Of a stretch of 36,913 nt of DNA, positions 7,552-15,668 are shown piece by piece. This stretch comes from Cyanobacteriota bacterium (GTDB lineage Bacteria; Cyanobacteriota; Cyanobacteriia; PCC-6307; Cyanobiaceae): assembly GCA_026389265.1 (NCBI GenBank), contig JAPLIE010000053.1, positions 1 to 36,913 of the forward strand. Direction: 5' to 3'. Under the pieces are notes generated by a model. It did not search any database. It had not been told where the DNA came from and saw only the letters and a program-made list of their open reading frames with translations. A program made the translations under genes and the position numbers. How positions within the stretch are numbered: the stretch's first letter is position 1; every line of letters starts with the position of its first letter.

Positions 7552-8712
7552 ATGGATCACCAACCCCCGGCCATGCCCCATTGGTTCCTCCCCGGCCGCC
7601 CCGCAGCCCGCCCCACAGCCCGCTTCGTCCGCTCCGCGGTCCGCTCCGCCGTCTGCTCTGACGCCTGCACCGCCCGCACCGACGCCCTTACCGCCCTTAC
7701 CGCCTGCACCGTCCGTACCGGCCGCACCGATGAGCGTAAGCGCCACCGGTTTCCTGGGGAGTCCAGCGCCGCCGCCCTGCTGCTCCGCTCCGCGCTGCTG
7801 TTGCTCCTGCTGCCGGGCTGCACGCCGCAGCCGCTGGGGCGGGGCACGCCGGCGGGCCGCAGCGGCGGCGACCTCCTGCCGGTGCTGGCCACGGCTGCGC
7901 CGGTGAACCTGCTGGCCCAGGGGGGCGGGGTCGGCTGCGCCCGGGTCGAGCCGCTGGTCTCCGGCGCCCACGACAGCCACGATCTGCACGCCACCCCGGC
8001 CGATCTGGTGCGGTTGGGCCGCGCCCGGGTGCTGGTGATCAATGGCCTCGGCCTGGAGCCGGAACTGCCGGCCCTGCTGCGCTCGGTGGCCAATCCCTCC
8101 CTGCGGCTGATCGACAGCAGCCGGGGCGTGACTCCGGTGCTGGTGCAGGGGCGCCCTGATCCCCACATCTGGCTCGATCCCCGGCGGGCGCTCGTTCAGG
8201 TGGAGACCATCCGCGACGGCCTGGTTGCCGCCGATCCCGGTTGCCGGGACCGCTACACCGCGAACGCCCGTGCGCTGCGGGTCTCCCTGCTGGACCTGGA
8301 TCGGGAGCTGGCCGCCCAGCTGGCCCCCTTTCGCGGTGGGGTTGTGGTGGGCCCCCATGCGTTCATGGCCTCCTTCGCCGATCGCTACGGCCTGCGGGCC
8401 GAGGGCCTGGTGGCCACCCCGGAGGTCAGCCCGAGCCCAGGCGACCTGCGGCGCGCGCTGGCGCTCCTCGCTCCACCCGGCCCAAGGGCGCTGGTGCAGG
8501 AACCGGGCGAGTCCGCCGGCTCGATCGAGGCCCTGGGCCGCGATCTCGGGCTGGAGCCCGTGCCCTTCGATCCGATGGAGGCCGGCTTTGCCGGGGCCCC
8601 TCCGCCCACGGCCTCTGATCCCCTCGGGCCCTACGCCACGGTGCAACGGGGCAATGCACGCCAGCTCGTGGCAGCGTTCCAGGCCTCCCTGGCCCGCGGG
8701 CAGGCTCGCTGA
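7552..8712 (+). CDS. znuA: Zinc-type ABC transporter substrate-binding lipoprotein ZnuA-like
   Basis: 386 residues. A hydrophobic run (LLLRSALLLLLLPGC) ends in a lipobox cysteine at residue 90. The metal site of cluster A-I proteins is recognisable: the His cluster GAHDSHDLHATP in the first lobe, PDPHIWLDP in the middle, PHAFMASFADRYGL in the second lobe, and a final acidic segment QEPGESAGSIEALG. These bind Zn2+ for delivery to a ZnuB permease. The His-rich loop between strands is short. The roughly 70 residues before the signal peptide are unusual, made of Ala/Thr/Arg repeats from a CCGCNCC-like DNA tract; no better in-frame ATG or GTG exists apart from the ATG at 7573. No znuB or znuC lies in the window, so partners must be elsewhere. 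It is divergent from the COG0523 chaperone. Confidence 0.85.
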   Translation: MDHQPPAMPHWFLPGRPAARPTARFVRSAVRSAVCSDACTARTDALTALTACTVRTGRTDERKRHRFPGESSAAALLLRSALLLLLLPGCTPQPLGRGTPAGRSGGDLLPVLATAAPVNLLAQGGGVGCARVEPLVSGAHDSHDLHATPADLVRLGRARVLVINGLGLEPELPALLRSVANPSLRLIDSSRGVTPVLVQGRPDPHIWLDPRRALVQVETIRDGLVAADPGCRDRYTANARALRVSLLDLDRELAAQLAPFRGGVVVGPHAFMASFADRYGLRAEGLVATPEVSPSPGDLRRALALLAPPGPRALVQEPGESAGSIEALGRDLGLEPVPFDPMEAGFAGAPPPTASDPLGPYATVQRGNARQLVAAFQASLARGQAR

Positions 8713-8830
8713 AGGGTGGGGAACCGGAGCGCAGCCCCTACCGTTTGTGATTCGACCTCGCTCTGATCGGACCGCCACCGTTCAGCTCTGCAGGGTCTGT
8801 CCTGCAAGGCGACCTCGCAGCGCACTGCCA

Positions 8831-9301
8831 TCAGGTGCGGATGAACCAGGCGGGGGTGGCGGTGTAGGAGGCGGCGTTCTTCTCGTTTTCGCGGGCCTCG
8901 ACCCGCCAGCAGCAGCTGCGGCCGCCGTCGCGCTCGCGCAGCAGGGCATTGGCCCAGCCCCACACCAGTTCGGCGGTGCTTTCCATACCCACGTTCGCCA
9001 TCACGCGCAGGTCGAGGGCACCCTGCTCATGGAGCGACTGCCAGGTGGTCAACAGGGGGTCGTCGGCGTTCACCAAGAAGGTGTGGTCGAACTGTTCAGC
9101 CAGGCGCCGTTCGAGCTCGCCGAGGCTGGAAAAATCCACCACGAAGCCGTGCTGATCCAGGTTGATGGCGGCGAACCACACGGTGAAACTGCGGCTGTAG
9201 CCATGCACGAAGCGGCAGTGACCGCTGTGGCGCCACTGGCGGTGGCAGCAGGGGTAGCCGCTGAAGCGCTTGCTACAGGTGTGGGCGGCTGGGGCATCCA
9301 T
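8831..9301 (-). CDS. queD: 6-carboxytetrahydropterin synthase / PTPS family (QueD-like)
   Basis: 156 residues from the ATG at 9301 (MDAPAAHTCSKRFSGYPCCH). The frame remains open upstream to 9544, but that part is antisense to the hisIE leader and looks non-coding. FSGYPCCHRQWRHSGHC followed by RFVHGYSRSF supplies the Cys and His residues of the zinc site and catalytic centre of the 6-pyruvoyl/6-carboxytetrahydropterin synthase family. VVDFSSLGELERRLAEQFDH and a late ME-STAELVWGWA glutamate segment are also family features. In bacteria the family makes 6-carboxytetrahydropterin for queuosine, or pterins. Which reaction applies here is not certain, as the gene is not beside other que genes. It ends 118 bases from znuA (convergent) and is divergent from hisIE. 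Confidence 0.8.
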   Translation of the reverse strand: MDAPAAHTCSKRFSGYPCCHRQWRHSGHCRFVHGYSRSFTVWFAAINLDQHGFVVDFSSLGELERRLAEQFDHTFLVNADDPLLTTWQSLHEQGALDLRVMANVGMESTAELVWGWANALLRERDGGRSCCWRVEARENEKNAASYTATPAWFIRT

Positions 9302-9572
9302 GCCCAAACCGTACCGAGGAGCGGAGCCGTTTTGGCGCTTCCCCGGGGCATCGGCCGGCTGGTGAAGCACTGTGTCATCGGCTGTCTCGCGGCCTTGGTG
9401 CTCACCTTTGCCTTCGCCGGTGGCTGCTGGCCCGGCATGTCGTTGCGGGGTGTCCATGCGGTGCGGTGGGTTGAGCCGCCCGTCCCTGGTTACGGTGCGG
9501 CGGACCACCACCACGTTGCGCAACACCCGGGGTCGTCGGCCCATCGCCTCCCCCCCTCCCCTGATCCGATCG

Positions 9573-10313
9573 ATGCCGTCTCCGATTTCTGGTGCTCAAT
9601 CTGGAGCTTCTGGGGCTCCCTCAGGGGCTCCCTCAGGTGCTCCTTCCCCCCTGCCGGATTCCGCCTTCGCGGCGGCCCTGCGCTTCAACGAAGCCGGCTT
9701 GATCCCGGCCGTGGTCCAGGACTGGCTCGATGGCGCCGTGCTGATGGTGGCCTGGATGAACCGGGAGGCCCTGGAGCGTTCCCTGGCCACGGGGGAGGTG
9801 CATTACTGGAGCCGCTCCCGCCAGGAGCTGTGGCACAAGGGCGCCAGCAGCGGCCATTTCCAGAAGCTGCGGGGCCTCCGCTACGACTGCGACGCCGACG
9901 TGTTGCTGCTCAGCGTGGAGCAGGTGGGGGAGGTGGCCTGCCACACGGGCGCCCGCAGCTGCTTCTACGACCAGGGCCCCGCTCCCAGCGGCGGTGGGCC
10001 CGGCGCCGCTCCCCCTCCGGCCGATGCCTGCACGGAGCTGATGCGGGTGATCGAGGCCCGGCGCGATCATCCCGAGCCCGGCAGCTACACCAACAAGCTG
10101 CTCGAGGGCGGCGACAACCGCATCCTCAAGAAGATCGGCGAGGAGAGTGCCGAATTCGTGATGGCCTGCAAGGACGGTGACCCCAGCGAGATTGCCGGCG
10201 AGGCGGCCGATCTGGTGTTCCATCTGCAGGTGGCCCTGGCCCACCACGGTGTGGAGTGGCGCCAGGTGCAGGCGGTGCTGGCGGCGCGGCGCGGCGCCCC
10301 GCGGCGGGAGTGA
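9573..10313 (+). CDS. hisIE: Bifunctional phosphoribosyl-AMP cyclohydrolase / phosphoribosyl-ATP pyrophosphatase
   Basis: 246 residues from the ATG at 9573 ([20 protein letters not shown]), which skips about 67 non-conserved upstream codons. The short leader has a GAPS tandem repeat. The HisI domain (about residues 28-140) shows [36 protein letters not shown] and the metal-binding DCDAD ... [10 protein letters not shown]. The HisE domain (about 155-240) shows [19 protein letters not shown] and [18 protein letters not shown], an all-alpha NTP-pyrophosphohydrolase-like fold. The enzyme performs steps 2 and 3 of histidine synthesis in the cytoplasm. A small membrane protein gene begins 3 bases after the stop and may be co-transcribed. 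Confidence 0.93.
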   Translation: MPSPISGAQSGASGAPSGAPSGAPSPLPDSAFAAALRFNEAGLIPAVVQDWLDGAVLMVAWMNREALERSLATGEVHYWSRSRQELWHKGASSGHFQKLRGLRYDCDADVLLLSVEQVGEVACHTGARSCFYDQGPAPSGGGPGAAPPPADACTELMRVIEARRDHPEPGSYTNKLLEGGDNRILKKIGEESAEFVMACKDGDPSEIAGEAADLVFHLQVALAHHGVEWRQVQAVLAARRGAPRRE

Positions 10314-10316
10314 GCG

Positions 10317-10721
10317 TTGACCTCTCGTTTTCCTGCCACGCTGCGGGCCCGCCAGGAGGCCGCCATGCGCCTGCGGCTCAGCGAGGGTTCTGGTCGCCGC
10401 TGGCTCTGGGCCGCCGGCTGCGCCCTGCCGGTCTTGGGGCTGCCCCTGCTGCTCTGGCACGGCCGCCGGCATCGCACCCTGATCCCCTTTCTCTATGGCC
10501 TCACCACCCAGGCGATCGGGGCCTTCCTGCTGGCCACGGTGGCCAGTTCCCTCTGGGCTCCCCAGGCGCCGCTGGGGGCTGATGAGCCACGAGCCGACGC
10601 CCACGGCGCCACACCCCTGGCGCTGGTGCTGGCGGCTTCCGGCTGCTTTGCCCTGGGTCACCGGCAGGGCCAGGAGAAGGCGGCCCGCGATGCCGTCACC
10701 TGGTTGCGGCTGGATGGCTGA
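10317..10721 (+). CDS. Small membrane protein of unknown function
   Basis: 134 residues from a TTG at 10317, or 118 from the ATG at 10365. Two or three hydrophobic segments are visible: WLWAAGCALPVLGLPLLLW, FLYGLTTQAIGAFLLATVAS and PLALVLAASGCFALG. A basic loop (HGRRHRT) separates the first two. The three-base gap to hisIE suggests translational coupling. No family is recognised; the gene looks like a lineage-restricted cyanobacterial membrane protein. Confidence 0.6.
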   Translation: MTSRFPATLRARQEAAMRLRLSEGSGRRWLWAAGCALPVLGLPLLLWHGRRHRTLIPFLYGLTTQAIGAFLLATVASSLWAPQAPLGADEPRADAHGATPLALVLAASGCFALGHRQGQEKAARDAVTWLRLDG

Positions 10722-10769
10722 GGCCCCGCACCCAGGCGCCGAGCTGCGCCAGGGGCTGCTGCGCACCGC

Positions 10770-11294
10770 TCAGAAGGAGTCTTCCGTCTGGCCGGCGAAG
10801 CGGCCGGCGTAGCTTTCCGTGCCCTCCAGCTTCTGGAACACGAACTGGCAGATGGCGGTGCCGGAGTGCACGGCCAGGGGAGCGGGGCCGAAGTTGCTCA
10901 TCTCCAGCACCTGCTGGCTGTCGATCCCGGGGCCCATGAAGGGGGCGCTGATGTGCACCATCAGGCCTAGCCGCGCGAAGCGGCTGCGACCCTCGAGCCA
11001 GCCGCACAATCCGGGGCCCAGGCGCAGGCGCTCGCGGGTGATGCCCAGCACCGTTTCGCCCGGCATGATCAGGATGTGATCGCCGTCGGGCACGGTGATC
11101 TTGTCGGTGAGCTGCCGGTAGTCGGTGTCCTCGCCCACTTCGATTACGGCGTGCACCTTGCGGAACACGCGGAAGCTGGGGGCGAGGGTGAGGTCCACCG
11201 AGGCGGGGCCCACCAGCTCGGGATCGAAGGGTGTGATCGTGATCGCGCCCTGCTCGATCGCCTCCAGGATCGCCCCTCTCCCGAGCACGGCCAT
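10770..11294 (-). CDS. dcd: dCTP deaminase
   Basis: 174 residues of the trimeric dUTPase/dCTP deaminase fold. VGPASVDLTLAPSFRVFRKV near the N-terminus, PGETVLGITRERLRLGPGL, then GWLEGRSRFARLGLMVHISA and the active-site strand QQVLEMSNFGPAPLAV follow the Dcd order. The glutamate in VLEMSN corresponds to the catalytic Glu of E. coli Dcd. It deaminates dCTP to dUTP, feeding thymidylate synthesis. The protein is slightly shorter than E. coli Dcd. The start MAVLGRGAILEAIEQG matches the usual N-terminus. It is convergent with the small membrane protein gene. Confidence 0.85.
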   Translation of the reverse strand: MAVLGRGAILEAIEQGAITITPFDPELVGPASVDLTLAPSFRVFRKVHAVIEVGEDTDYRQLTDKITVPDGDHILIMPGETVLGITRERLRLGPGLCGWLEGRSRFARLGLMVHISAPFMGPGIDSQQVLEMSNFGPAPLAVHSGTAICQFVFQKLEGTESYAGRFAGQTEDSF

Positions 11295-11538
11295 GACTCA
11301 CTCATCTCGGGTGGGCAGGGATGAATTGTCTCAGGGCGGGGTGCTGATCCCCTCAGGTGGCTGGTGGGCAGCAGGGGTGTTGCCGCCCCCTTGACCGCCT
11401 GGCGGATGCGATCCCGCCGGGCTCGATGCCATCGGGCTGTTGTCCGGGTGCCCGGTTGCACGGTTGCGGCATCGGGCGCTGGGCGGGGGCGATCAATGCC
11501 GCACCCCCCGTAGGGTGAACGCGTGCCTGGAGCCTGGA

Positions 11539-11766
11539 ATGACGTTCGAGCAGTTCCGGCTGTTCCTCTCGCGGGTGCAGCGCGACCCGGCCCTGAGGCG
11601 GCAGGTGGAGGAGGCGATCACCGCCGATGAGGTGGCGCGGCTGGCTCAGGATCTGGGCTTTTCGGTATCCGGCAGCGACATCCTGCGCTTCTCCGGCCAG
11701 TCGGCTGCGGGAGTGCGGGTGACGCGCATCGATCATCCGGGCGAATATCCCGGCCGCTACTACTGA
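11539..11766 (+). CDS. Nif11-like leader/small protein
   Basis: 75 residues from the ATG at 11539 (MTFEQFRLFLSRVQRDPALR). This N-terminus, with the following QVEEAITADEVARLAQDLGF and the SGSDILRF segment, is the Nif11 domain found in nitrogen-fixation-associated small proteins and in leader peptides of cyanobacterial RiPP precursors. The C-terminus (ITRIDHPGEYPGRYY type, here VTRIDHPGEYPGRYY) lacks a Gly-Gly leader cleavage site and Cys-rich core, and no LanM or protease gene is near, so this is probably a stand-alone Nif11 protein rather than a lanthipeptide precursor. Confidence 0.75.
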   Translation: MTFEQFRLFLSRVQRDPALRRQVEEAITADEVARLAQDLGFSVSGSDILRFSGQSAAGVRVTRIDHPGEYPGRYY

Positions 11767-11793
11767 TCCTCAGCACCCCATGACCCGCCCCCC

Positions 11794-11964
11794 ATGACCC
11801 GGTATGTGATCTTGCGTGATGACGGCCTCAGCGATGCCATCGCCGGCCAGCTGTTCCCCAGCTACGACGAGGCCTACATCGTTCTCGAGCGCTATTACGC
11901 CGACTTCTGCTGTTCCGATGAGCGGGAGTCTTACCGGATCGAGGCGGAGGCCGCCGCGCAGTAA
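11794..11964 (+). CDS. Conserved small acidic protein (56 aa), left copy
   Basis: Reads MTRYVILRDDGLSDAIAGQL then FPSYDEAYIVLERYYADFCC and SDERESYRIEAEAAAQ, with a TAA at 11962-11964. It begins 28 bases after the Nif11-type gene. No family name is known to me. It must be a real gene or a recent one, because a second copy at 20099-20246 keeps the reading frame with only a few amino-acid changes (P to A, E to Q, E to V twice). The second copy lacks the first seven codons. Confidence 0.65.
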   Translation: MTRYVILRDDGLSDAIAGQLFPSYDEAYIVLERYYADFCCSDERESYRIEAEAAAQ

Positions 11965-12230
11965 AGATGCAGCCGCCGGAGTGGGTTGCGATCACCACGG
12001 GCGGCCGTTGAACAGGGCGCGAAATCGCTTCCCTGCACCGAGAGCCAGGCGATGGCGCTGGTGATATCCAGCACGGCGGCCTCGGCGACCTGCTGGCGGG
12101 CCGCCTCGGCGAAGCGCCCGGGCCAGGGCCAGGTTCTCGCCATGGCTGGCGCTGATCACCAGAACCTCGGGGCTGGGCAGAGGCTGGCAGATCGGCGCTG
12201 GGCTGTGAACGCAGGGCTGTTAGCGCAGGG
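11817..12230. repeat. Left copy of the segment that flanks the restriction island
   Basis: Aligned by eye, this segment matches 20099-20950 in the same orientation: first the small-gene body and AGATGCAG (11817-11972 against 20099-20254), then pieces of the reductase region with three internal deletions. The match ends three bases before the hsdS stop codon, so the island starts at the edge of the repeat. Confidence 0.75.
11973..12160 (-). pseudogene. Wrecked copy of the NADPH-dependent FMN reductase gene
   Basis: On the minus strand the fragments AARQQ-AEAAVLD-TS and AIAWLSVQGSDF can be read, both present in the intact enzyme at 20304-20831. Against that copy this one lacks about 210 bp at the 3' end and exactly 147 bp in the middle. 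Two single bases are missing, in CACGGGGCGG and in GCGCGGAAAT. The region holding the start codon is also lost. The 147-bp deletion joins two occurrences of CGCTGGTGAG that are still present in the intact copy, the classic sign of slipped recombination. No product is possible. Confidence 0.8.
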
Positions 12231-12232
12231 GC

Positions 12233-13795
12233 TCAGCCCACCGCTTCCAGCAGCTCCTGGCCGTCGTCGTCAGCGTTGCCAATGGCGCCGAGGCTGCGCT
12301 CGTGGGCCAGCTGGGCCTGAAAGCTGGCGGGATCCAGCTCCGATGCCGCCAGCAACGCCCGCTCGCTCAGGGCGCCGCATTCGCGCAGCAGCGTGGCGAG
12401 CCGATCGGGTGTGACGGGGGCGGCAACAACAGGGCTCGAAGCCGGGTTGGCTGCAGCCTGGCGCCGACCACGCCGCGAGGGTTTTCCTGTAGCAGCTTCC
12501 GCCTGGCGGGCCGCCCGGATCCTCTCCAGCAACACACTCGCCGGTTCATCGTTGGGGTCCTGGGGCACCAACTCGCCGCGGAAGGCCTTGGCCAGCAGGG
12601 CTGGGGTGAGGCGATCGACGACCTTGCGGGCGGCGGTGAGGCGGGCTTCGAGTTGGTCGGCGAGGGTGAAGAGGTGCTGGGCGCGGCGGACGATTTCTTG
12701 CTGCTCCTCGATCGGCGGCAACTGAAATGGATAAGCAGCCAACTTCTTGGCATTGATATTGGATTGGCTGACACCGTCCGACTTGACTCGCCAACAGTAA
12801 TCGCGGGCCCGAGGACTATTGAGGCTGAGATTCAGGAACTCGGGATCAAGGGAAGGTGCACAGCGGACTCGGATTAGATAGCCCGCGTAGATGGCCGGCT
12901 GCTCTCCACGATAAATCGCGGTCTTACCAACAAGCTCAGGACTATTGGTACGGTTGAACAGGACGTCGCCGGGGTCAAGCATGTACTTGACAATCTCGGA
13001 CAAGTCAGATGTGTAGATAAGGTCTTGCCAGTCAATCTCGCCTGCCTGGATGTTGCCCATACGCAGAACAGGGATCTCGCCTTCGCTCTGCGACTTGGCT
13101 GACGTCCCGTAGTTGAGGCCTTCGGCATGGTCTCCAAGTTGTACATCTGGCCAGTCAACATCGGCTCCCCTCTCCTCCCTCCACTCCTGCGTCAACTCCC
13201 CCGAAGTCGCCGCCGCCAGCACGGCCTGGCGAAAGCGCTTGAGGATCGCCGCCACGCCATCGAGTCGCTGGCGGCTGGCATCGACGGCGGCGAGGGTGGT
13301 GTCGAGCTTGGCGGCGATGCGGCGTTGTTCGTTTAGAGGGGCAAGAACTAATGGCGCCTTTAGTCCTGCCTCAGTGCCAAGCCTTGGCATGTTGATACCA
13401 TGGCTGACTTCTGATGTGTACTCGAGGAACTCAGGGCTCTTGAGCCAGTAAAAGATATAGCCATCAGTGAGATGTTCGCCAGGCGAGAGGGGGATGATCT
13501 CGGTTGAGCAATAGCCAGGGGCATCAGCAAGCAGAACTTTGTTCAGATACGGACGCAGCTTCCCGTAGAGCACGTCTCCCGCGAAGAAAGTGTTTTTGGT
13601 GCTCTTGCTTTTGCGTTCAGAGAAGTAATGCCTTTGGACTAGCCTGGATGTGTCTTTTTCAATGTCTTCGAGCTCCAGAACCCAGGCATCATCGCCAATG
13701 GTCTCTGGTTCGGCTTTGATTGTCTTGCCGTATTCGAGCGCATCGCCAAGCAGGCACGACTCCCACCCCACCGGCAACTCCCGCCCCTCCATCAC
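12233..13795 (-). CDS. hsdS: Type I restriction-modification specificity subunit HsdS
   Basis: 520 residues. Two target-recognition domains (about residues 1-150 and 205-365) alternate with conserved helical regions: QRRIAAKLDTTLAAVDASRQ and onward, and QQEIVRRAQHLFTLADQLEA followed by PALLAKAFRGELVPQDPNDE. This is the canonical HsdS plan; the subunit chooses the bipartite DNA target for HsdM and HsdR. A C-terminal extension of about 85 residues (from near 435, Ala/Arg-rich then helical) is beyond the normal end, and the gene stops three bases from the repeat that flanks the island. The start is GTG at 13795 (GTGA overlap with the hsdM stop) or the next codon, an ATG. It is last of a four-gene overlapping operon. 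Confidence 0.9.
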   Translation of the reverse strand: MMEGRELPVGWESCLLGDALEYGKTIKAEPETIGDDAWVLELEDIEKDTSRLVQRHYFSERKSKSTKNTFFAGDVLYGKLRPYLNKVLLADAPGYCSTEIIPLSPGEHLTDGYIFYWLKSPEFLEYTSEVSHGINMPRLGTEAGLKAPLVLAPLNEQRRIAAKLDTTLAAVDASRQRLDGVAAILKRFRQAVLAAATSGELTQEWREERGADVDWPDVQLGDHAEGLNYGTSAKSQSEGEIPVLRMGNIQAGEIDWQDLIYTSDLSEIVKYMLDPGDVLFNRTNSPELVGKTAIYRGEQPAIYAGYLIRVRCAPSLDPEFLNLSLNSPRARDYCWRVKSDGVSQSNINAKKLAAYPFQLPPIEEQQEIVRRAQHLFTLADQLEARLTAARKVVDRLTPALLAKAFRGELVPQDPNDEPASVLLERIRAARQAEAATGKPSRRGRRQAAANPASSPVVAAPVTPDRLATLLRECGALSERALLAASELDPASFQAQLAHERSLGAIGNADDDGQELLEAVG

Positions 13796-15273
13796 ACCAA
13801 CTCCTCCGCCTCTTCCCCCAGCTCCGCCAGGATCGCCCGTAGATCCTCCAGTGCCCCTTCCAGCTCCAGCATCGCTTCCTGGGCCAACACCGCCGGCTCC
13901 GGTAGGTCGGCGCTGTCTTCAGCCGAATCATCCTTCAGCCACGCCAGATCGAGGCTGTCGCCCCGGGCGGCGATCTCCTCACGGTGGAAGCACTGCCAGC
14001 GGCCCTCCGGTCCCGTGGCGGTGCGCGGCGCCAGGCCCAGGGGATCGGGGCCATAGGCCTCCTCGAACTCGGCGAAGTGCTCGCGTGTGAGCGGGGTGCG
14101 CTTGCCGAAGGCCGGCATGTTGGCCCGCAGGTCGTACACCCACACCTCCTTGGTGGTGCCCCGATCACCCGTGCCACGGGTGAAGAAGAGCACATTGGTC
14201 TTCACGCCCTGGGCGTAGAAGATGCCGGTGGGCAGGCGCAGGATGGTGTGCAGGTTGCACTTGTCCATCAGATCGGCGCGGATCTGTTTGCCCACGTTGC
14301 CTTCGAACAACACGTTGTCCGGCAGAACCACCGCCGCCCGGCCGCCGGGTTTGAGCGCCCGATAGATGTGCTGCAGGAAGCAGAACTGCTTGTTGCTGGT
14401 GGGGAAGGTGAAATCCGGCCGATTGGGCATGCCACCACCCTTCTTGGTGCCGAACGGCGGATTGGTCAGGATGAGGGTGGCTGGCGGCAATGGATTGACG
14501 TCCTCGCTGAGGGTGTCGCCATACCAGATGCCGTACTGCTTCGGCCGTGAATCGAGCCCGTGCAGCATCAGGTTCATCAGCGCCAGGCGGTGTGTGTCCT
14601 GCACGTGCTCCATGCCGAAGAAGGTGCGCTCGTAGAACCTTTTTTGCTGCGCCTCATCCAGCTCGAACACATCCTGCTGCTCGCGAATCCAGTGCTGCGC
14701 GGCGATCAGAAAGCCGCCGGTGCCCGCCGCCGGATCCTGGATCACATCGCCCAGCCGCGGCTGCATCACCGCCACCATCGCATCGATCAAGGGCCTTGGC
14801 GTGAAGTATTGGCCGGCACCCGATTTCTTCTCCTCGGCGTTCTTCTGCAGCAGGCCCTCATAGAGATCACCCAGCCCCTCCTGGCGGGCGCTGTACCAAT
14901 CGAGCTTGTCGATCTCGCTCACCAATTTCGTGAGCGTGACCGGTTTTTTGATGAACGAACTGGCGTTGCTGTAGATCTCCTGCACCAGCGGCGAACTGCC
15001 GCTCTCGCTGCTGCCCAGTTCCAGCAGCAGCAGTTGGTAGTGCTTCATCTGCCTGGGACCATCGAGGGTCTCCAAGGCATCCCAGCGCCATTCCTCGGGA
15101 ATCCCCTGCTCCTGGGCCGTTTCCTTGGCCATCTTCAGGAACAACAGATAGGTGAGCTCCGTCACGTACTGGTGATAGGTCACCCCGTCGTCTTTGAGGA
15201 CGTTGCAGAGGTTCCAGAGCTTGCCGACGATGTCGTGGGTGTGGCTGTTGCCGGGGGAGCTTGTGGCCATCAC
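13792..15273 (-). CDS. hsdM: Type I restriction-modification DNA methyltransferase subunit HsdM
   Basis: 493 residues. An N-terminal HsdM_N helical domain (about 1-130: LWNLCNVLKDDGVTYHQYVT) precedes the N6-adenine methyltransferase domain. The SAM-binding motif DPAAGTGGFL is at 180-189 and the catalytic NPPF at 271-274. GQYFTPRPLIDAMV (155-168) is the usual lead-in. With HsdS it methylates adenine in both halves of a bipartite site. All catalytic motifs are intact, so the methylase is probably active even if restriction is not. The last 60 residues form an acidic helix. The start (GTG at 15273, then ATG) overlaps the stop of the upstream PIN gene by four bases, tying the two genes together translationally. 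Confidence 0.92.
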   Translation of the reverse strand: MMATSSPGNSHTHDIVGKLWNLCNVLKDDGVTYHQYVTELTYLLFLKMAKETAQEQGIPEEWRWDALETLDGPRQMKHYQLLLLELGSSESGSSPLVQEIYSNASSFIKKPVTLTKLVSEIDKLDWYSARQEGLGDLYEGLLQKNAEEKKSGAGQYFTPRPLIDAMVAVMQPRLGDVIQDPAAGTGGFLIAAQHWIREQQDVFELDEAQQKRFYERTFFGMEHVQDTHRLALMNLMLHGLDSRPKQYGIWYGDTLSEDVNPLPPATLILTNPPFGTKKGGGMPNRPDFTFPTSNKQFCFLQHIYRALKPGGRAAVVLPDNVLFEGNVGKQIRADLMDKCNLHTILRLPTGIFYAQGVKTNVLFFTRGTGDRGTTKEVWVYDLRANMPAFGKRTPLTREHFAEFEEAYGPDPLGLAPRTATGPEGRWQCFHREEIAARGDSLDLAWLKDDSAEDSADLPEPAVLAQEAMLELEGALEDLRAILAELGEEAEELV

Positions 15274-15668
15274 CAGGCCTCCAGGGTGAGTTCGTCCACA
15301 TGGGCAAAAGCTTGATCCGCCGTGACCAGGACACAGCCTTCGCTGAGGGCATGGCTAGCGATCAGCAGGTCCAGCGCCGCCAGCGGCTTGCCATGGCGTT
15401 CCAGTTCGGCGCGTAGCCGGCCATAGATCCTGCTGCAGGCTTCGGTCCAGGGCAGGATCTCCAGGGTGTCGAGGGTGGACTCCGCCAGCGCCCGCAACCG
15501 CGTCGCCGTCGGCCGCTTCTCCAGGCCGTAGCGGATCTCGGCCACCACAATCGCCGACAGGCAACAACGTTGCTCACGCACCCAGCCATCCAGGCGTGGC
15601 GAGCGTCGTTGGAGAAAGGCGCTCACGGCGTTGGTGTCCAGCATCAACCTCCTCTTCCCTGCAGCCAT
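15270..15668 (-). CDS. vapC: PIN-domain ribonuclease toxin (VapC-type)
   Basis: 132 residues. LMLDTNAVSAFL gives the first catalytic aspartate, AIVVAEIRYGLEK the glutamate, and LAALDLLIASHALSEGCVLV followed by TADQAF the last acidic residues: the PIN quartet in the right order. VapC toxins cut tRNA or rRNA until bound by VapB. The ATG at 15668 overlaps the antitoxin stop by one base (TGATG), and the stop overlaps the hsdM GTG start by four bases. The toxin therefore sits inside the hsd operon, not just beside it. Confidence 0.88.
   Translation of the reverse strand: MAAGKRRLMLDTNAVSAFLQRRSPRLDGWVREQRCCLSAIVVAEIRYGLEKRPTATRLRALAESTLDTLEILPWTEACSRIYGRLRAELERHGKPLAALDLLIASHALSEGCVLVTADQAFAHVDELTLEAW

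Noticed and set aside
11539-11766. Nif11-type protein as a RiPP precursor
   Set aside because: No Gly-Gly cleavage site, no Cys/Ser/Thr-rich core and no modifying enzyme nearby.
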